Assembly: GCA_964461815.1 (NCBI GenBank)
Contig: CAYWVF010000010.1
Span: 14,094 to 78,093, forward strand
DNA from: JAAZBA01 sp964461815
Lineage (GTDB): Bacteria; Bacillota; Clostridia; Oscillospirales; QAMX01
Direction: 5' to 3'
Length of the DNA: 64,000 nucleotides
Below, piece after piece: positions 43,932 to 54,333 of the stretch. The notes beneath the pieces were generated by a model. The model ran no database searches. It saw only the letters and a list, made by a program, of their open reading frames with translations, and had not been told where the DNA came from. The position numbers and the translations under genes were made by a program. How positions within the stretch are numbered: the stretch's first letter is position 1; the number at the start of each line of letters is the position of its first letter.

Positions 43932-44509
43932 AGTGTTCCTTTCGACGACAGTATTTTGTCGCTCTCGATCCTTGCAGCTTCTCTCAATGCTCTTGCGAAC
44001 GCTTTATATAATCCCTCTGTAATATGATGGTCATTTGCGCCATACTCGCATCTGAGATGCAGTGTTATCATAGCATTAGACGCAAAAGCACGCATAAATT
44101 CCTCGGTCATTGCCGTATCATAATCGCCGCAGGATTGGTATTTGAAATCAGCGTCAAAACACAAAAACGCTCTTCCCGAAATATCGACCGCGCAGAATGT
44201 CAAAGCTTCATCCATTGGCACATATGCACTTCCGAATCTCTTTATACCGCGTTTATCGCCTATAGCTTTCGCAAATGCCTGTCCGAGAGCTATACCCGTA
44301 TCCTCTACAGTATGGTGACAGTCAACCTCAAGGTCACCCTTTACACAAAGCTCCAGTCCGAAGCCGGAATGTACGGCAAATGCTGTCAGCATGTGGTCAA
44401 AAAATCCAACACCTGTGCTGATCCTGACATCACCACCGTCAAGAGACAGCTTCAAATATATATCGGTTTCCTTTGTCTTTCTTGTTATCTCACATATACG
44501 ATCCATCAT
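43928..44509 (-). CDS. hisB: Imidazoleglycerol-phosphate dehydratase
   Basis: HisB dehydrates imidazoleglycerol phosphate. The monofunctional protein of about 193 residues has the paired metal motifs FFDHML and DCHHTVED, and the repeats HHITEGLYKA and DEALTFCAVD. I chose the ATG at 44509, which overlaps the hisC stop as ATGA; a start four codons upstream and one a codon downstream are possible. There is no phosphatase domain. Confidence 0.94.
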   Translation of the reverse strand: MMDRICEITRKTKETDIYLKLSLDGGDVRISTGVGFFDHMLTAFAVHSGFGLELCVKGDLEVDCHHTVEDTGIALGQAFAKAIGDKRGIKRFGSAYVPMDEALTFCAVDISGRAFLCFDADFKYQSCGDYDTAMTEEFMRAFASNAMITLHLRCEYGANDHHITEGLYKAFARALREAARIESDKILSSKGTL

Positions 44510-45561
44510 AATACCTCGCATATTTCTTTAAGTGCATCTATAACGATTTTGTTTTCAGCATCACTGCCGCACGTTATTCTGAGATATTTATTTTTTACAA
44601 GGCGTACACAAATGCTCTTTTCAAGGAGCTTTTGGTAATAATACGGAGCTTTTTCCGTTCTGATAAGTGCAAAATTCGTCACGGTATCAATATATTCCAT
44701 GTCATCTGCTTTATCTGCCAAAGCTTTTGCGCTCTGTCTCAGCGACTGTGCGGAGTCGCATATTCTTTTGATGCATGTATCAAGATAATCTCTCTCAAGA
44801 AGCACCTTTTCTGCCGCTGCCTGAACTAATGAGCTGATATTGAAAGGTGATCTTGCTTTATTGATGCATCCGATAAGAGTATCATTACCGACAGCAAAGC
44901 CTACACGCATTGCAGCAAGACCAAATGCTTTGGAGCATGTGCGAAGCATCAAAGCATTATCATAATCCAAAACACAATCTGCAATGCTCTGATCCCAGAA
45001 ATCCATATACGCTTCATCAACTACGACCAGGCACTCAGGCAGACTCTCTATGATCTTAATTACCTCGTTCTTCATCAGTCCTTGACCTGTCGGATTGCAT
45101 GGATTAGAGAAGATCAGCAGACTTACATTTTCTCTTTTTGCCGCTGCGATCAGCTCGTCTGCATTTATTCTAAGCTTTTCATCCTTTTCAAAAGCGACTA
45201 CCTCGCACTCAGCAGTATGTGCATAAAATTCATACATCGAGAAGTCGGGCAAAGCTACCATTATCCTGCTGCTCTTCATGTTGAACGCACTTATAATGAT
45301 AGACAGCAGCTCGTCAGAGCCATTGCCTACTGCTATATTGTCAGCCGGGACATTATAGATCATCGAAGCCGCTTCACGCAGTTTTTTACACGCAGGATCA
45401 GGATAACGATTGTCCATAACATTGTCAACAGCTTCAAGCACCTTATTCTTTATGTGCTGCGGCAACGCTATAAAGCTTTCATTTGCATCAAGTTTTATAT
45501 TATACTTGTCCTCCGTAGGATCATACGGAGCCATTTCTATGAGCTTATTGCATATTTTCAT
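44506..45561 (-). CDS. hisC: Histidinol-phosphate aminotransferase
   Basis: HisC is a PLP-dependent class I/II aminotransferase of 351 residues. It has FSNPCNPTGQ and DEAYMDF, the PLP lysine in RTCSKAFGLAAMRVGF, and the substrate Arg in RITCG near the C-terminus. It converts imidazole acetol phosphate to histidinol phosphate. It is 5 bp downstream of hisD. Confidence 0.95.
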   Translation of the reverse strand: MKICNKLIEMAPYDPTEDKYNIKLDANESFIALPQHIKNKVLEAVDNVMDNRYPDPACKKLREAASMIYNVPADNIAVGNGSDELLSIIISAFNMKSSRIMVALPDFSMYEFYAHTAECEVVAFEKDEKLRINADELIAAAKRENVSLLIFSNPCNPTGQGLMKNEVIKIIESLPECLVVVDEAYMDFWDQSIADCVLDYDNALMLRTCSKAFGLAAMRVGFAVGNDTLIGCINKARSPFNISSLVQAAAEKVLLERDYLDTCIKRICDSAQSLRQSAKALADKADDMEYIDTVTNFALIRTEKAPYYYQKLLEKSICVRLVKNKYLRITCGSDAENKIVIDALKEICEVL

Positions 45562-45566
45562 AATTT

Positions 45567-46841
45567 TCAGTTCTTTCTAACCTTTATAGAATTTGCATGA
45601 GCTGTGAGAAATTCAGCGTCTGCGACTGCGATAATATCATCAGCTTCACGCAGTAATGCATCACGATCATATTTTATAACACTCGTCTTTTTTACAAACG
45701 CATCTACCGATAACGGAGAAAAGAATCTTGCCGTTCCTGATGTCGGGAGCACATGACACGGACCTGCCATGTAATCTCCGAGAGGCTCAGGCGAATATTC
45801 GCCTATAAAAATCGCTCCCGCATTTATGACACCCTCAGATATCTTTTCGGCATCCTTACATAGCACCTCTGCATGCTCCGGTGCTATCTCATTTGCTATC
45901 TCTACAGCCCTCTCTATAGTATCACACACAATAATTGCACCGAAGCTGTCAATAGATTGCTTGATTATCTCTGCTCTTGAGAGCGCTGCCGTTTGACGTT
46001 CGACCTCTTCCGCAACCTTCTTAGCCGTCTCCATGCTTGTCGTTACCATTATCGCACTTGCAAGCACGTCATGCTCAGCCTGACTCAACAGATCAGCCGC
46101 CGCATATACAGGATTTGCACTATCGTCGGCAATAACAAGTACCTCCGACGGGCCTGCTACAATATCGATATCTACCTTACCGTAAACCTGACGCTTGGCT
46201 GCTGCTACGAATGCATTTCCCGGGCCTACGATCTTATCTACCTTCGGAATAAAGCCTGCACCGTATGTCAATGCACCTATTGCCTGTATTCCTCCTACAG
46301 CGATAACACGATCCACCTTTGCTATGTATGCAGCCGCAAGGACTGCGTCATTTAAAAATTCCGTAGGCGGTGTAACCATAACGATCTCTTTTACACCTGC
46401 GACTCTTGCCGGTACAGCATTCATCAGTACGCTCGAAGGATATGCCGCACGTCCTCCGGGTACATATATACCGACTCGTGTAAGTCCTCGAATGCGTTGT
46501 CCTATCACTCTGCCGTCGCCCTTATCCATGAGCCATGAGCTTTGAAGCATTTTTTCATGATACAGCCTTATATTCTCATTTGCTTTTTCCAGAGCCTCGA
46601 TCACCTTTTTATCCGTATTCTCATGCGCCTGACGAAGCCTTTCCTCTGTGATCTCATACGGCTCTGATTTATCAAATTTGACAGAATACTCTTTCACCGC
46701 TTCATAGCCTCGTGCTTTTATATCTTTAAGCGTCGTCTCGGCAATATCATTTATATTTTTTTCCGTCTCTCCGGCTCTTGCACGCATCTGCTCAATGAGC
46801 TCGACTTCATTTACGCCATCAGCTTTTAATATTCTGATCAT
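45567..46841 (-). CDS. hisD: Histidinol dehydrogenase
   Basis: HisD performs the last two NAD-dependent oxidations to histidine. The 424-residue zinc enzyme has GRAAYPSSVLM and the signature region KVDIDIVAGPSEVLV. AEHD supplies metal and catalytic residues, and NEIAPEHAEV the catalytic Glu-His pair. It overlaps hisG by 4 bp. Confidence 0.95.
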   Translation of the reverse strand: MIRILKADGVNEVELIEQMRARAGETEKNINDIAETTLKDIKARGYEAVKEYSVKFDKSEPYEITEERLRQAHENTDKKVIEALEKANENIRLYHEKMLQSSWLMDKGDGRVIGQRIRGLTRVGIYVPGGRAAYPSSVLMNAVPARVAGVKEIVMVTPPTEFLNDAVLAAAYIAKVDRVIAVGGIQAIGALTYGAGFIPKVDKIVGPGNAFVAAAKRQVYGKVDIDIVAGPSEVLVIADDSANPVYAAADLLSQAEHDVLASAIMVTTSMETAKKVAEEVERQTAALSRAEIIKQSIDSFGAIIVCDTIERAVEIANEIAPEHAEVLCKDAEKISEGVINAGAIFIGEYSPEPLGDYMAGPCHVLPTSGTARFFSPLSVDAFVKKTSVIKYDRDALLREADDIIAVADAEFLTAHANSIKVRKN

Positions 46842-47491
46842 ACATTTGCTCCTTCATCAAGATACTCTCTGCAATCATTGATAAGCTCAAGTATTGAGCG
46901 TTTTTTCATTTTCATGCTTGCAAGATTGACGATGAGACGTGCGCTTATCGGTGCTATTGTCTCTATGACCTCGAGTCCGTTTTCTTTAAGTGTAGTGCCG
47001 GTCTCAACAATATCAACTATACCGTCAGCCAATCCAAGCAGAGGTGCAAGCTCGACCGAGCCCTCTATCTTTACTATATCAACATCCATGCCTTTTTTCG
47101 CAAAATACGAACGGGTGACCTCCGGGTATTTTGTACCGATAACACGGTTTTTAAATGTTCCTGCATAAAAATCATCACCCTTGCGCACTGCCAAAGCAAA
47201 TCTGCATTTTCCAAAGCCGAGATCCAGCACCTCATAAAACGAACGTCCATGCTCCATGATAGTATCTTTACCTACTATGCCGAGATCGCAAACGCCTCGT
47301 TCTACGTATGTAATAACATCGGGAGCCTTTGCAAGCACTGTTTCAAGTGTCAGATCACCCTTTGTCAGATTAAATATAAGCTTTCTTGACGGCTGCTTTA
47401 TTTCTTCGCAGTCAAATCCGAGCTTTTCAAACATTTCTACTGATTTTTTCTCTAATCTGCCTTTTGTAAGCGCAATTTTCAGCTTATCCAT
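46838..47491 (-). CDS. hisG: ATP phosphoribosyltransferase, short form
   Basis: HisG catalyses the committed step joining ATP and PRPP. At 217 residues it is the short form, lacking the C-terminal histidine-sensing domain, so it depends on HisZ, encoded just upstream. Motifs are ALTKGRLEKKS, GIVGKDT, and the PRPP loop EGSVELAPLLGLADGIVDIV. It lies 3 bp after hisZ. Confidence 0.95.
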   Translation of the reverse strand: MDKLKIALTKGRLEKKSVEMFEKLGFDCEEIKQPSRKLIFNLTKGDLTLETVLAKAPDVITYVERGVCDLGIVGKDTIMEHGRSFYEVLDLGFGKCRFALAVRKGDDFYAGTFKNRVIGTKYPEVTRSYFAKKGMDVDIVKIEGSVELAPLLGLADGIVDIVETGTTLKENGLEVIETIAPISARLIVNLASMKMKKRSILELINDCREYLDEGANV

Positions 47492-47494
47492 AAT

Positions 47495-48691
47495 TTATTC
47501 CTCCAGATTCACGGTCTTTGCGCCACCGGCATAGATGCGAACAAGCGCACAGCCTCCGACAGTATTTTCTCCGCGTCGCTTTGCAAGCCTCTTACTATCC
47601 TCCATATCCTCATACGGAGAAAGCTCGCACTGACAGTTCTTATGATTATCGCAAAAATCCATAGCCTTTCTAAGGCATCCATGCTCTACGTGAAGTACGT
47701 AATGCTTCTTTATCTCCTGCTCATATTCCGTCACTTCACACACTCTATCTACATCTATCGCAAAGCCTGTTGCAGGCACACTGCGTCCGTACATGCCTAC
47801 CAAGCTGTCATAACGTCCTCCGCCGACTATTTTAGAGCCTACTCCATCTATATAGCCCTGAAAAACCACGCCGGTATAGTAATCCATGTGGTGAACAAGT
47901 CCAAGATCTATCATAACGCTGTCACCGAAGCCTGCCGCTGTCAATTCATGAAGTATCGTTCTGAGATACTCTATTTCTTCCACTCCGGCACAGCCCTCTG
48001 CCAGCTCTATCGCCTCGTCAAGTACTTCCTCTCCTCCGAAGAGCTGCGGCAATCTGCAAAGTGCTTTATATGCAGGATACTCCTTGTAATCCTCCAAAAC
48101 ATCGTTGATCGCAGCGAAATTCTTACACTCAATGAGATTTCTTATCTCTTCTACCGTTTCTTCATCCTGAGTAAATGTAGAGACCAGTGAGCGGAAAAAG
48201 CCTGCATGACCTATTTCAAGTCTGTATCTTCCCGAAACTCTAGCCAGTGCCTCTATAGCCACAGCTATTACCTCTATATCAGCTCTGACTCCTGCCGCAC
48301 CTATAAGCTCTATACCGGCTTGCGTTGTCTCACTTCCACGTCCTGCAAAATTCTCAGCTGCATAAACATCCTGAACATAGCAGAGTCTGTACGGCATTCC
48401 CGATTCCGGCAATCTAGTAGCAGCTACTCTGGCTATAGGTGTCGTCATGTCAGGACGAAGTATCAGAAGCCTGCCGTCAGAGCCTACAAGCTTGAACATC
48501 TCTTCCTGAGTTACCGGATTCCCCGACTTCATAAATACATCATAGTATTCTATCGCCGGTGTTATTATCTCACTGTAGCCTCTGTTCTCAAACAACGACA
48601 TAAAGTTTTCTTCAATATTACGGCGAACCTTGCAGTCATTATAAAGTATATCATGTGTGCCCTTTGGCGTCGAAATTGTATAGTTTTTCAT
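47495..48691 (-). CDS. hisZ: ATP phosphoribosyltransferase regulatory subunit
   Basis: HisZ is a histidyl-tRNA-synthetase-like protein without aminoacylation activity that activates and regulates short-form HisG. The 398-residue protein shows HisRS-like motif 1 (GYSEIITPAIEYYD), motif 2 (RPDMTTPIAR) and GGGRYDSL, but lacks the anticodon-binding domain expected of true HisRS. It is the first gene of the ten-gene his operon. GGGG lies about 9 bp before the ATG. Confidence 0.93.
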   Translation of the reverse strand: MKNYTISTPKGTHDILYNDCKVRRNIEENFMSLFENRGYSEIITPAIEYYDVFMKSGNPVTQEEMFKLVGSDGRLLILRPDMTTPIARVAATRLPESGMPYRLCYVQDVYAAENFAGRGSETTQAGIELIGAAGVRADIEVIAVAIEALARVSGRYRLEIGHAGFFRSLVSTFTQDEETVEEIRNLIECKNFAAINDVLEDYKEYPAYKALCRLPQLFGGEEVLDEAIELAEGCAGVEEIEYLRTILHELTAAGFGDSVMIDLGLVHHMDYYTGVVFQGYIDGVGSKIVGGGRYDSLVGMYGRSVPATGFAIDVDRVCEVTEYEQEIKKHYVLHVEHGCLRKAMDFCDNHKNCQCELSPYEDMEDSKRLAKRRGENTVGGCALVRIYAGGAKTVNLEE

Positions 48692-48723
48692 ACTCTACCC
48701 CAAGCGATTTTTATTATGTTAAT

Positions 48724-48752
48724 ATGATAACACGTTACTCCGCTAAAGTCAA
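48724..48752 (-). promoter_or_regulatory. Promoter of the his operon
   Basis: TTGACT (48747-48752) and TATCAT (48724-48729) with a 17-bp spacer. The predicted leader is only about 25 nt, too short for a T-box, and no T-box sequence is present in the region. Confidence 0.65.
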
Positions 48753-48833
48753 GTGTTGTGTATCAAAAAAATCAACAGTATATTATAAAATTTCACGGTA
48801 CAAATATCACAATTACATAAAAATAGACGCTTT

Positions 48834-48861
48834 CCCGAAGATAGAACGGTCTATCTTCGGG
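48834..48861 (-). terminator. Terminator of the polC cluster
   Basis: A perfect 11-bp stem (48834-48844 with 48851-48861) and a 6-nt loop lie 19 bp beyond the polC stop. A T5 run comes about 10 nt later, so it is a somewhat imperfect intrinsic terminator. Confidence 0.65.
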
Positions 48862-48879
48862 TCAAGCTTATCCTATGTG

Positions 48880-51800
48880 TTAAAACATGCTTATCTGGTC
48901 GCTTTCCGGCATATCACGCAATGCTCCGTTACGCTCCAGCAGCTCCACAACGCTCTTACCTACCTTCGGACAACGCTGTACGATCTCATCAATAGATGAA
49001 AATTCACCTTTTTTTCGTTCCTCGGCAATATCACGTGCGGCAGTAGAGCCCAGTCCGGGTAATGATGTGAGCGGAGGGATGAGTGAGTTACCATCAATAA
49101 TGAAATTCTCCGCATCTGAATCATATATATCTACATTTTTAAACGTAAAGCCACGCTTATAAAATTCATATACTACCTCAAGCGTTACTACTGTATCCTT
49201 TTCATTGGCAGTTGCATCCGGCTTTGCGTTCAGTTCATCATACATCGCTTTTACGGTCTCTATGCCATGTGTCATCGTACTCGCATCGAAGCCTACCGCA
49301 CGTATGCTGAAATACGAGCTGTAGAATGGCAGCGGATAATGCACCTTATACCATGCGATACGGAATGCCATCATTACATACGCTACCGCATGAGATTTCG
49401 GATACAGATATTTTATCTTTTGGCAGGAATCTATATACCATTCCGGTACACCGTGCTCTCTCATGATCTCGACTGTTTCCGGCACTATTCCCTTGCCCTT
49501 ACGAATCGCCTCACTTGTTTTAAATGACAGTGAAGCCTCCATACCCTTTGCGATAAGATACATTGTAATATCGTCACGAGCACTTATGACCTCGTCAAGC
49601 GTAGCAGTCCCTGCCTTGATAAGATCGGCGGCATTGCCCATCCAAACGTCTGTACCATGTGAAAGACCGGAAATACGTACAAGTCCGTCAAAGTTTTTAG
49701 GCTGAGTATCGATGAGCATCTGACGTGCAAAGCGTGTGCCGAATTCAGGTACAGCCGCCACGCCTGTTACTCCGAGTATTTCGTCAGGCTCTATCGGCAT
49801 ATCATTCACGTCGTGAAGATTTCTGATATCCGTAAAAATACCTATAGTTCGCGGATCGTCAAGCAGTATATCACCGGAATTTGTCTTAGTCATATCCTCG
49901 AGATGCTTGATTATCGTAGGATTATCATGTCCGAGCATATCGAGCTTAAGCAAATTATCATGGATAGAATGGAAATCGAAGTGCGTTGTTATGATATCGG
50001 AGTTCGGATCATCTGCAGGATGCTGTACCGGGCAAAATTCATATATCGTATGATCACGTGGAACGATAATAAGACCACCCGGATGCTGACCCGTTGTACG
50101 CTTTACGCCTGTACAGCCTATTGTCAAGCGATTCATCTCAGCCTTTGACAAGCTCAAGCCTCGCTCCTCCGCATATTTACGTACAAAGCCGTATGCAGTC
50201 TTATCCGCAAGTGTGCCTATCGTTCCTGCCTTAAATACCTGTCCCTCACCGAACAGTTCAACGCAGTCACGATGTGCCTGTGATTGATATTCACCTGCGA
50301 AGTTGAGGTCAATATCAGGCTCCTTTTCGGCTTTGAATCCAAGGAAGGTGAAGAACGGGATATTGAATCCGTCCTTACGATATTTTATTCCGCAATTCGG
50401 GCAATTCTTGTCAGGCATATCTGCACCGCAGCTGTATTTTTCGCCGTGGTATATTTCTATAGACTTACACTTATCGCATATATAGTGCGGTGCAAGCGGA
50501 TTTACCTCAGATATACCACATGCGTATGCTACGAAGGATGACCCAACAGAACCACGTGAGCCTACGAGGTAGCCTGCGTCATTTGATTTTTTTATAAGCT
50601 TTTGTGCCGACATGTACATGACTGCAAAGCCGTTATTTATGATCGGCAGAAGCTCCGCACTTATACGATCCTCTATTTCCTTAGGCAATGGATCTCCGTA
50701 GAGCTTGTGTGAATTTTCATAACATATTCTTTGGAGATCCTCTGCCGCACCATCAATAGTCGGAGGATATGTTCCGTCAACAACAGGGCGTATATTTTCA
50801 CACATATCGGCAATACGGTTTGTATTTTCTACGACCACCTCATATGCTTTCTTGTGTCCAAGATAGCTGAATTCCTCAAGCATTTCATCTGTAGTACGAA
50901 GATAGAGCGGTGCCTGATTATCAGCATCCTTAAAATGCTGACCCGACATAAGTATACGACGATACACCTCATCATGCGGATCAAGAAAATGAACGTCACA
51001 GGTAGCGACTACCGGCTTGTTTTCGGCTTGTCCGAGCTTGACGATGGTATTATTCATCTCTTTAATTGTATCTATGCTCTTGATCTTACCGTCACGCACA
51101 AGAAATTCATTATTACCTATCGGCTGTATCTCGAGGTAATCGTAAAATCTTGCGATCTTTCTCAGCTCATTCCACGGTTTGCCCTGAACTACAGCCTCAT
51201 ATAGCTCGCCGCTCTCACACGCCGAGCCTATGATAAGGCCCTCTCGATTTTCTTCCAGTAATTCACGTGGAATAATAGGTCGTGTCTTAAAATATTTAAG
51301 ATGTGATTCACTTATTATTTTATACAGATTATAAAGTCCCTGCTGATTTTTTACAAGCAACACTATATGATGATACGGACGACGTTTTTTTCCTGTATGC
51401 TCGCCCTTTATTTTCCAGAGGCATTCATTCACCTCTGAAAAGCTTTTTAGCATAAGTGCGCCCATCATACGATCAATATGATATGCTAATATTTTTGCGG
51501 TCACTCTTGCATCATCATATGCCCTGTGATGATTAAAATCTCCTGCACCGATCGCCTCGGCAACTATGTTCAACTTATGCTTTGACAGCTCCGGCATGAG
51601 TATTCTTGACAATTCCAGCGTATCTATATATGTAAATCCGCCCTTGAGCCCAAGCTTTTCGCAATTATTCTCGATAAAGCCCACATCAAATGAGGCATTA
51701 TGTGCTCCGAGCGGTCTGCCGTTGATAAACTCAATAAATTCAGGCAACACCTCTTCGATGCTGCGTGCGTTCTGAACCATCGAATCGGTAATTCCTGTCA

Positions 51801-53238
51801 ATTGCTGGATATTTGTCGGAATAAGGCGTGTAGGTTTAACAAAGGTGGAATACTCTTCTTTCAGCTCACCCTTTTTCAGTACCACTGCACCTATCTCGAT
51901 TATCTCACTGTCAACAGGCGTAAGTCCTGTGGTCTCGATATCAAATACTACTATCTCATCATCAAGCTGTGCATCAAGAGGGCCGCTTACGATCGGTGTT
52001 TCCGCTTTCGTATTTTTATAATAGCCCTCCACGCCGTATATTGCCTTTATTCCTGCTTTCTGTGCTGCCTTCATAGCATCCGGGAACGCTTGAACGACGC
52101 CGTGATCTGTAATGGCAATAGCAGTGTGACCCCATTCCTTTGCACGCTTTATCAAATCGCCCACATCGGATACAGCGTCCATAGCCGACATATTTGTATG
52201 CATATGCAGCTCGACACGTTTTTTCTCTGCTGTATCTTTTCTGACCTTTTTTACCGATTTAAGTATGCTTGTCGGTCGAATTATCATTTCACAGTCATAA
52301 TTATCATATATGACCTGACCTGAAACTATTAAATATTCACCGGGCTTTATCTCACTCGCAAGCTCTTTGCCGCCCTCAAGATCCATTGCCTTCGATACTC
52401 TGATCGAGCTGACATCATCGGTCATATCAAAGTTAACGATCTGCATTTCACGTCGTTCTATGATCTTGTGGTTGACTGCAAACACCTCGCCTGCTACCGT
52501 TACATTACCCATATCGAGCCGCAGATCCTTCATTGCGGTGATATCCTCTTCAAGCGGCTTGCCAAGCAGTACTTTTTCCTTTTCTCCAATGACTCTCGTC
52601 TTTTTTCTATATCGATTCACATTTTCTCTTGTCGGCTTTTTCTGTTCCTGCTTTTGCACAGGTGCTGCTTTTTTCACAGGTATATTTTCCTGCTTATTGA
52701 CAAGCTCTTTACGTAAAGCTGTATTTGATTCCTCAAGCTCATTTTGCTCAAGCTCTGTCTTTCCTCCGAATTCTATTCTTATACGTTTTCCGTATTCAGA
52801 CTCGAGTATAGTCTCCATCTTTCTTGCGACTCCGCTTCCCTCAAGGAATTCCAAGCCACCGTTTTTTAAAATTACTGTGAGCTTGTTTACAGCTTCTTCA
52901 AAGCTGCACTCACAATCCTGCAAAAAGCCCTTAACAGATGGGAACATCAGCTTCATACGTTCGATCAATCTGCAAAACATATCGCTACACAGCTCGCTAT
53001 TCGGGTATCTTACTTTAAGCTGTACACGATCAAGCTTATACTGTGTCTTTATACTCTCCTCTATTTCACGCAGTACAGAGTCATCGATCTCATTTTCAAG
53101 CACACATGTAAAAATGATCTCTTTTTTTGTTCTGTCACCCTTTATTGACTCAACTCCTATATTTGCGACGAAGCTGCGCAGCTCTTCCGGCGCCTTATAT
53201 TCCCTGCACAGGTGAATAAGAGGTGTTGTCAATCCCAT
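48880..53238 (-). CDS. polC: DNA polymerase III alpha subunit, PolC type
   Basis: PolC is the replicative polymerase of low-GC Gram-positives. The 1,452-residue protein has an N-terminal domain, an OB fold (about 243-325), and a PHP domain starting near 342 (LHMHTNMSAMDAV). A 3'-5' exonuclease is inserted at about 430-600, with FDIETTG (432-438). The polymerase core carries a zinc-finger-like CDKC/CPNCG region and the acidic motif PDIDLNFAGEYQ. Length agrees with Bacillus PolC (about 1,437). The ATG at 53238 follows the ispG stop by 3 bp and has only a weak ribosome site. Confidence 0.97.
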   Translation of the reverse strand: MGLTTPLIHLCREYKAPEELRSFVANIGVESIKGDRTKKEIIFTCVLENEIDDSVLREIEESIKTQYKLDRVQLKVRYPNSELCSDMFCRLIERMKLMFPSVKGFLQDCECSFEEAVNKLTVILKNGGLEFLEGSGVARKMETILESEYGKRIRIEFGGKTELEQNELEESNTALRKELVNKQENIPVKKAAPVQKQEQKKPTRENVNRYRKKTRVIGEKEKVLLGKPLEEDITAMKDLRLDMGNVTVAGEVFAVNHKIIERREMQIVNFDMTDDVSSIRVSKAMDLEGGKELASEIKPGEYLIVSGQVIYDNYDCEMIIRPTSILKSVKKVRKDTAEKKRVELHMHTNMSAMDAVSDVGDLIKRAKEWGHTAIAITDHGVVQAFPDAMKAAQKAGIKAIYGVEGYYKNTKAETPIVSGPLDAQLDDEIVVFDIETTGLTPVDSEIIEIGAVVLKKGELKEEYSTFVKPTRLIPTNIQQLTGITDSMVQNARSIEEVLPEFIEFINGRPLGAHNASFDVGFIENNCEKLGLKGGFTYIDTLELSRILMPELSKHKLNIVAEAIGAGDFNHHRAYDDARVTAKILAYHIDRMMGALMLKSFSEVNECLWKIKGEHTGKKRRPYHHIVLLVKNQQGLYNLYKIISESHLKYFKTRPIIPRELLEENREGLIIGSACESGELYEAVVQGKPWNELRKIARFYDYLEIQPIGNNEFLVRDGKIKSIDTIKEMNNTIVKLGQAENKPVVATCDVHFLDPHDEVYRRILMSGQHFKDADNQAPLYLRTTDEMLEEFSYLGHKKAYEVVVENTNRIADMCENIRPVVDGTYPPTIDGAAEDLQRICYENSHKLYGDPLPKEIEDRISAELLPIINNGFAVMYMSAQKLIKKSNDAGYLVGSRGSVGSSFVAYACGISEVNPLAPHYICDKCKSIEIYHGEKYSCGADMPDKNCPNCGIKYRKDGFNIPFFTFLGFKAEKEPDIDLNFAGEYQSQAHRDCVELFGEGQVFKAGTIGTLADKTAYGFVRKYAEERGLSLSKAEMNRLTIGCTGVKRTTGQHPGGLIIVPRDHTIYEFCPVQHPADDPNSDIITTHFDFHSIHDNLLKLDMLGHDNPTIIKHLEDMTKTNSGDILLDDPRTIGIFTDIRNLHDVNDMPIEPDEILGVTGVAAVPEFGTRFARQMLIDTQPKNFDGLVRISGLSHGTDVWMGNAADLIKAGTATLDEVISARDDITMYLIAKGMEASLSFKTSEAIRKGKGIVPETVEIMREHGVPEWYIDSCQKIKYLYPKSHAVAYVMMAFRIAWYKVHYPLPFYSSYFSIRAVGFDASTMTHGIETVKAMYDELNAKPDATANEKDTVVTLEVVYEFYKRGFTFKNVDIYDSDAENFIIDGNSLIPPLTSLPGLGSTAARDIAEERKKGEFSSIDEIVQRCPKVGKSVVELLERNGALRDMPESDQISMF

Positions 53239-53241
53239 TTA

Positions 53242-54312
53242 TTAGTCCGCCTTTCTGCTTATGCATTCCAATGCCATTCGACACAGCTCGTCGGCAGCAT
53301 GTTCCTGCGGTATCTTATATCTCGCCTCGCCGTTTTCGAACAACAGCACTGAGCCGTTACCTCCGGCTATGCCTATATCGGCTCCTCTTGCCTCGCCCGG
53401 ACCGTTTACAGCACATCCCATTACAGCTATCTTCAGCTCGCCTTCGATGCCTGCCAGTCTTCTCTCGACCTCAGCTGCAATACTCATCACGTCGATCCTG
53501 CATCTTCCGCATGTAGGGCATGATATGATCTCGATCCCTTTCTTCACGCCTGCCGCCTTGAGGATATCCCTTGCGACTCTGACCTCCTCCACAGGATCGT
53601 CAGTCAAGGATATTCTCACAGTATCTCCTATGCCCTCCGCAAGCAAACTTCCTACCGCAGCAGCAGATTTCATCGTCGCCATATATGTAGTACCTGCATG
53701 AGTCACTCCCAAATGCAAGGGATAATCACATATACTGTGTGCAAGCTTATACGCTTTTATCGTTTCCGCTACACTGTCGGCCTTTATCGATATGCAAATA
53801 TCATGAAAATCATTCATTTCAAGAAGCTTTGCATGATTCATTGCACTCTCTACCATTGCCTCCGGAGTCGGAGCACCGTACTTTGCAAGCAGCTCACGTT
53901 CAACACTGCCTGCATTCACACCTATCCTTATAGGTATTCCCATTCTTGCACACTTATCTGCTACAGCCTTGACACGATCCTTAGAGCCTATATTACCCGG
54001 ATTAATTCTGATCTTGTCAGCTCCTGCATCAGCGACCGCAAGCGCAAGTCTGTAGTCGAAATGGATATCGGCAACAAGCGGTATCGGAGATCCTTCACGA
54101 ACCTCACCGAACGGCTTAACAGCTTCCATATCGGGAATTGCGATCCTGACTATATCACAGCCTGCATCGGCAAGCCTTTTGACCTGCTGCAACGTTGCTT
54201 GCGCATCATGGGTATCGGTTTTCGTCATTGATTGTATGCTAACGTCGGCGGTTCCCCCTATAAGGATACCGCCGACCTTTATCTCATGCTTTATTCTATC
54301 TCTCTTGTACAT
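53242..54312 (-). CDS. ispG: 4-hydroxy-3-methylbut-2-enyl diphosphate synthase
   Basis: IspG (GcpE) is the [4Fe-4S] enzyme for the penultimate step of the MEP isoprenoid pathway. The 356-residue protein has an N-terminal TIM barrel (MTKTDTHD, INPGNIG). Cluster ligands lie in SCPTCGR and in GCAVNGPGEA. It lies 21 bp downstream of rseP. Confidence 0.96.
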   Translation of the reverse strand: MYKRDRIKHEIKVGGILIGGTADVSIQSMTKTDTHDAQATLQQVKRLADAGCDIVRIAIPDMEAVKPFGEVREGSPIPLVADIHFDYRLALAVADAGADKIRINPGNIGSKDRVKAVADKCARMGIPIRIGVNAGSVERELLAKYGAPTPEAMVESAMNHAKLLEMNDFHDICISIKADSVAETIKAYKLAHSICDYPLHLGVTHAGTTYMATMKSAAAVGSLLAEGIGDTVRISLTDDPVEEVRVARDILKAAGVKKGIEIISCPTCGRCRIDVMSIAAEVERRLAGIEGELKIAVMGCAVNGPGEARGADIGIAGGNGSVLLFENGEARYKIPQEHAADELCRMALECISRKAD

Positions 54313-54333
54313 TTCTGTCGCTCTCCAATAAAA

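Noticed and set aside
52367..53215. Long plus-strand frame opposite the 5' end of polC
   Set aside because: It is antisense to the conserved PolC N-terminal region and Ser/Phe-rich in the way shadow frames are.
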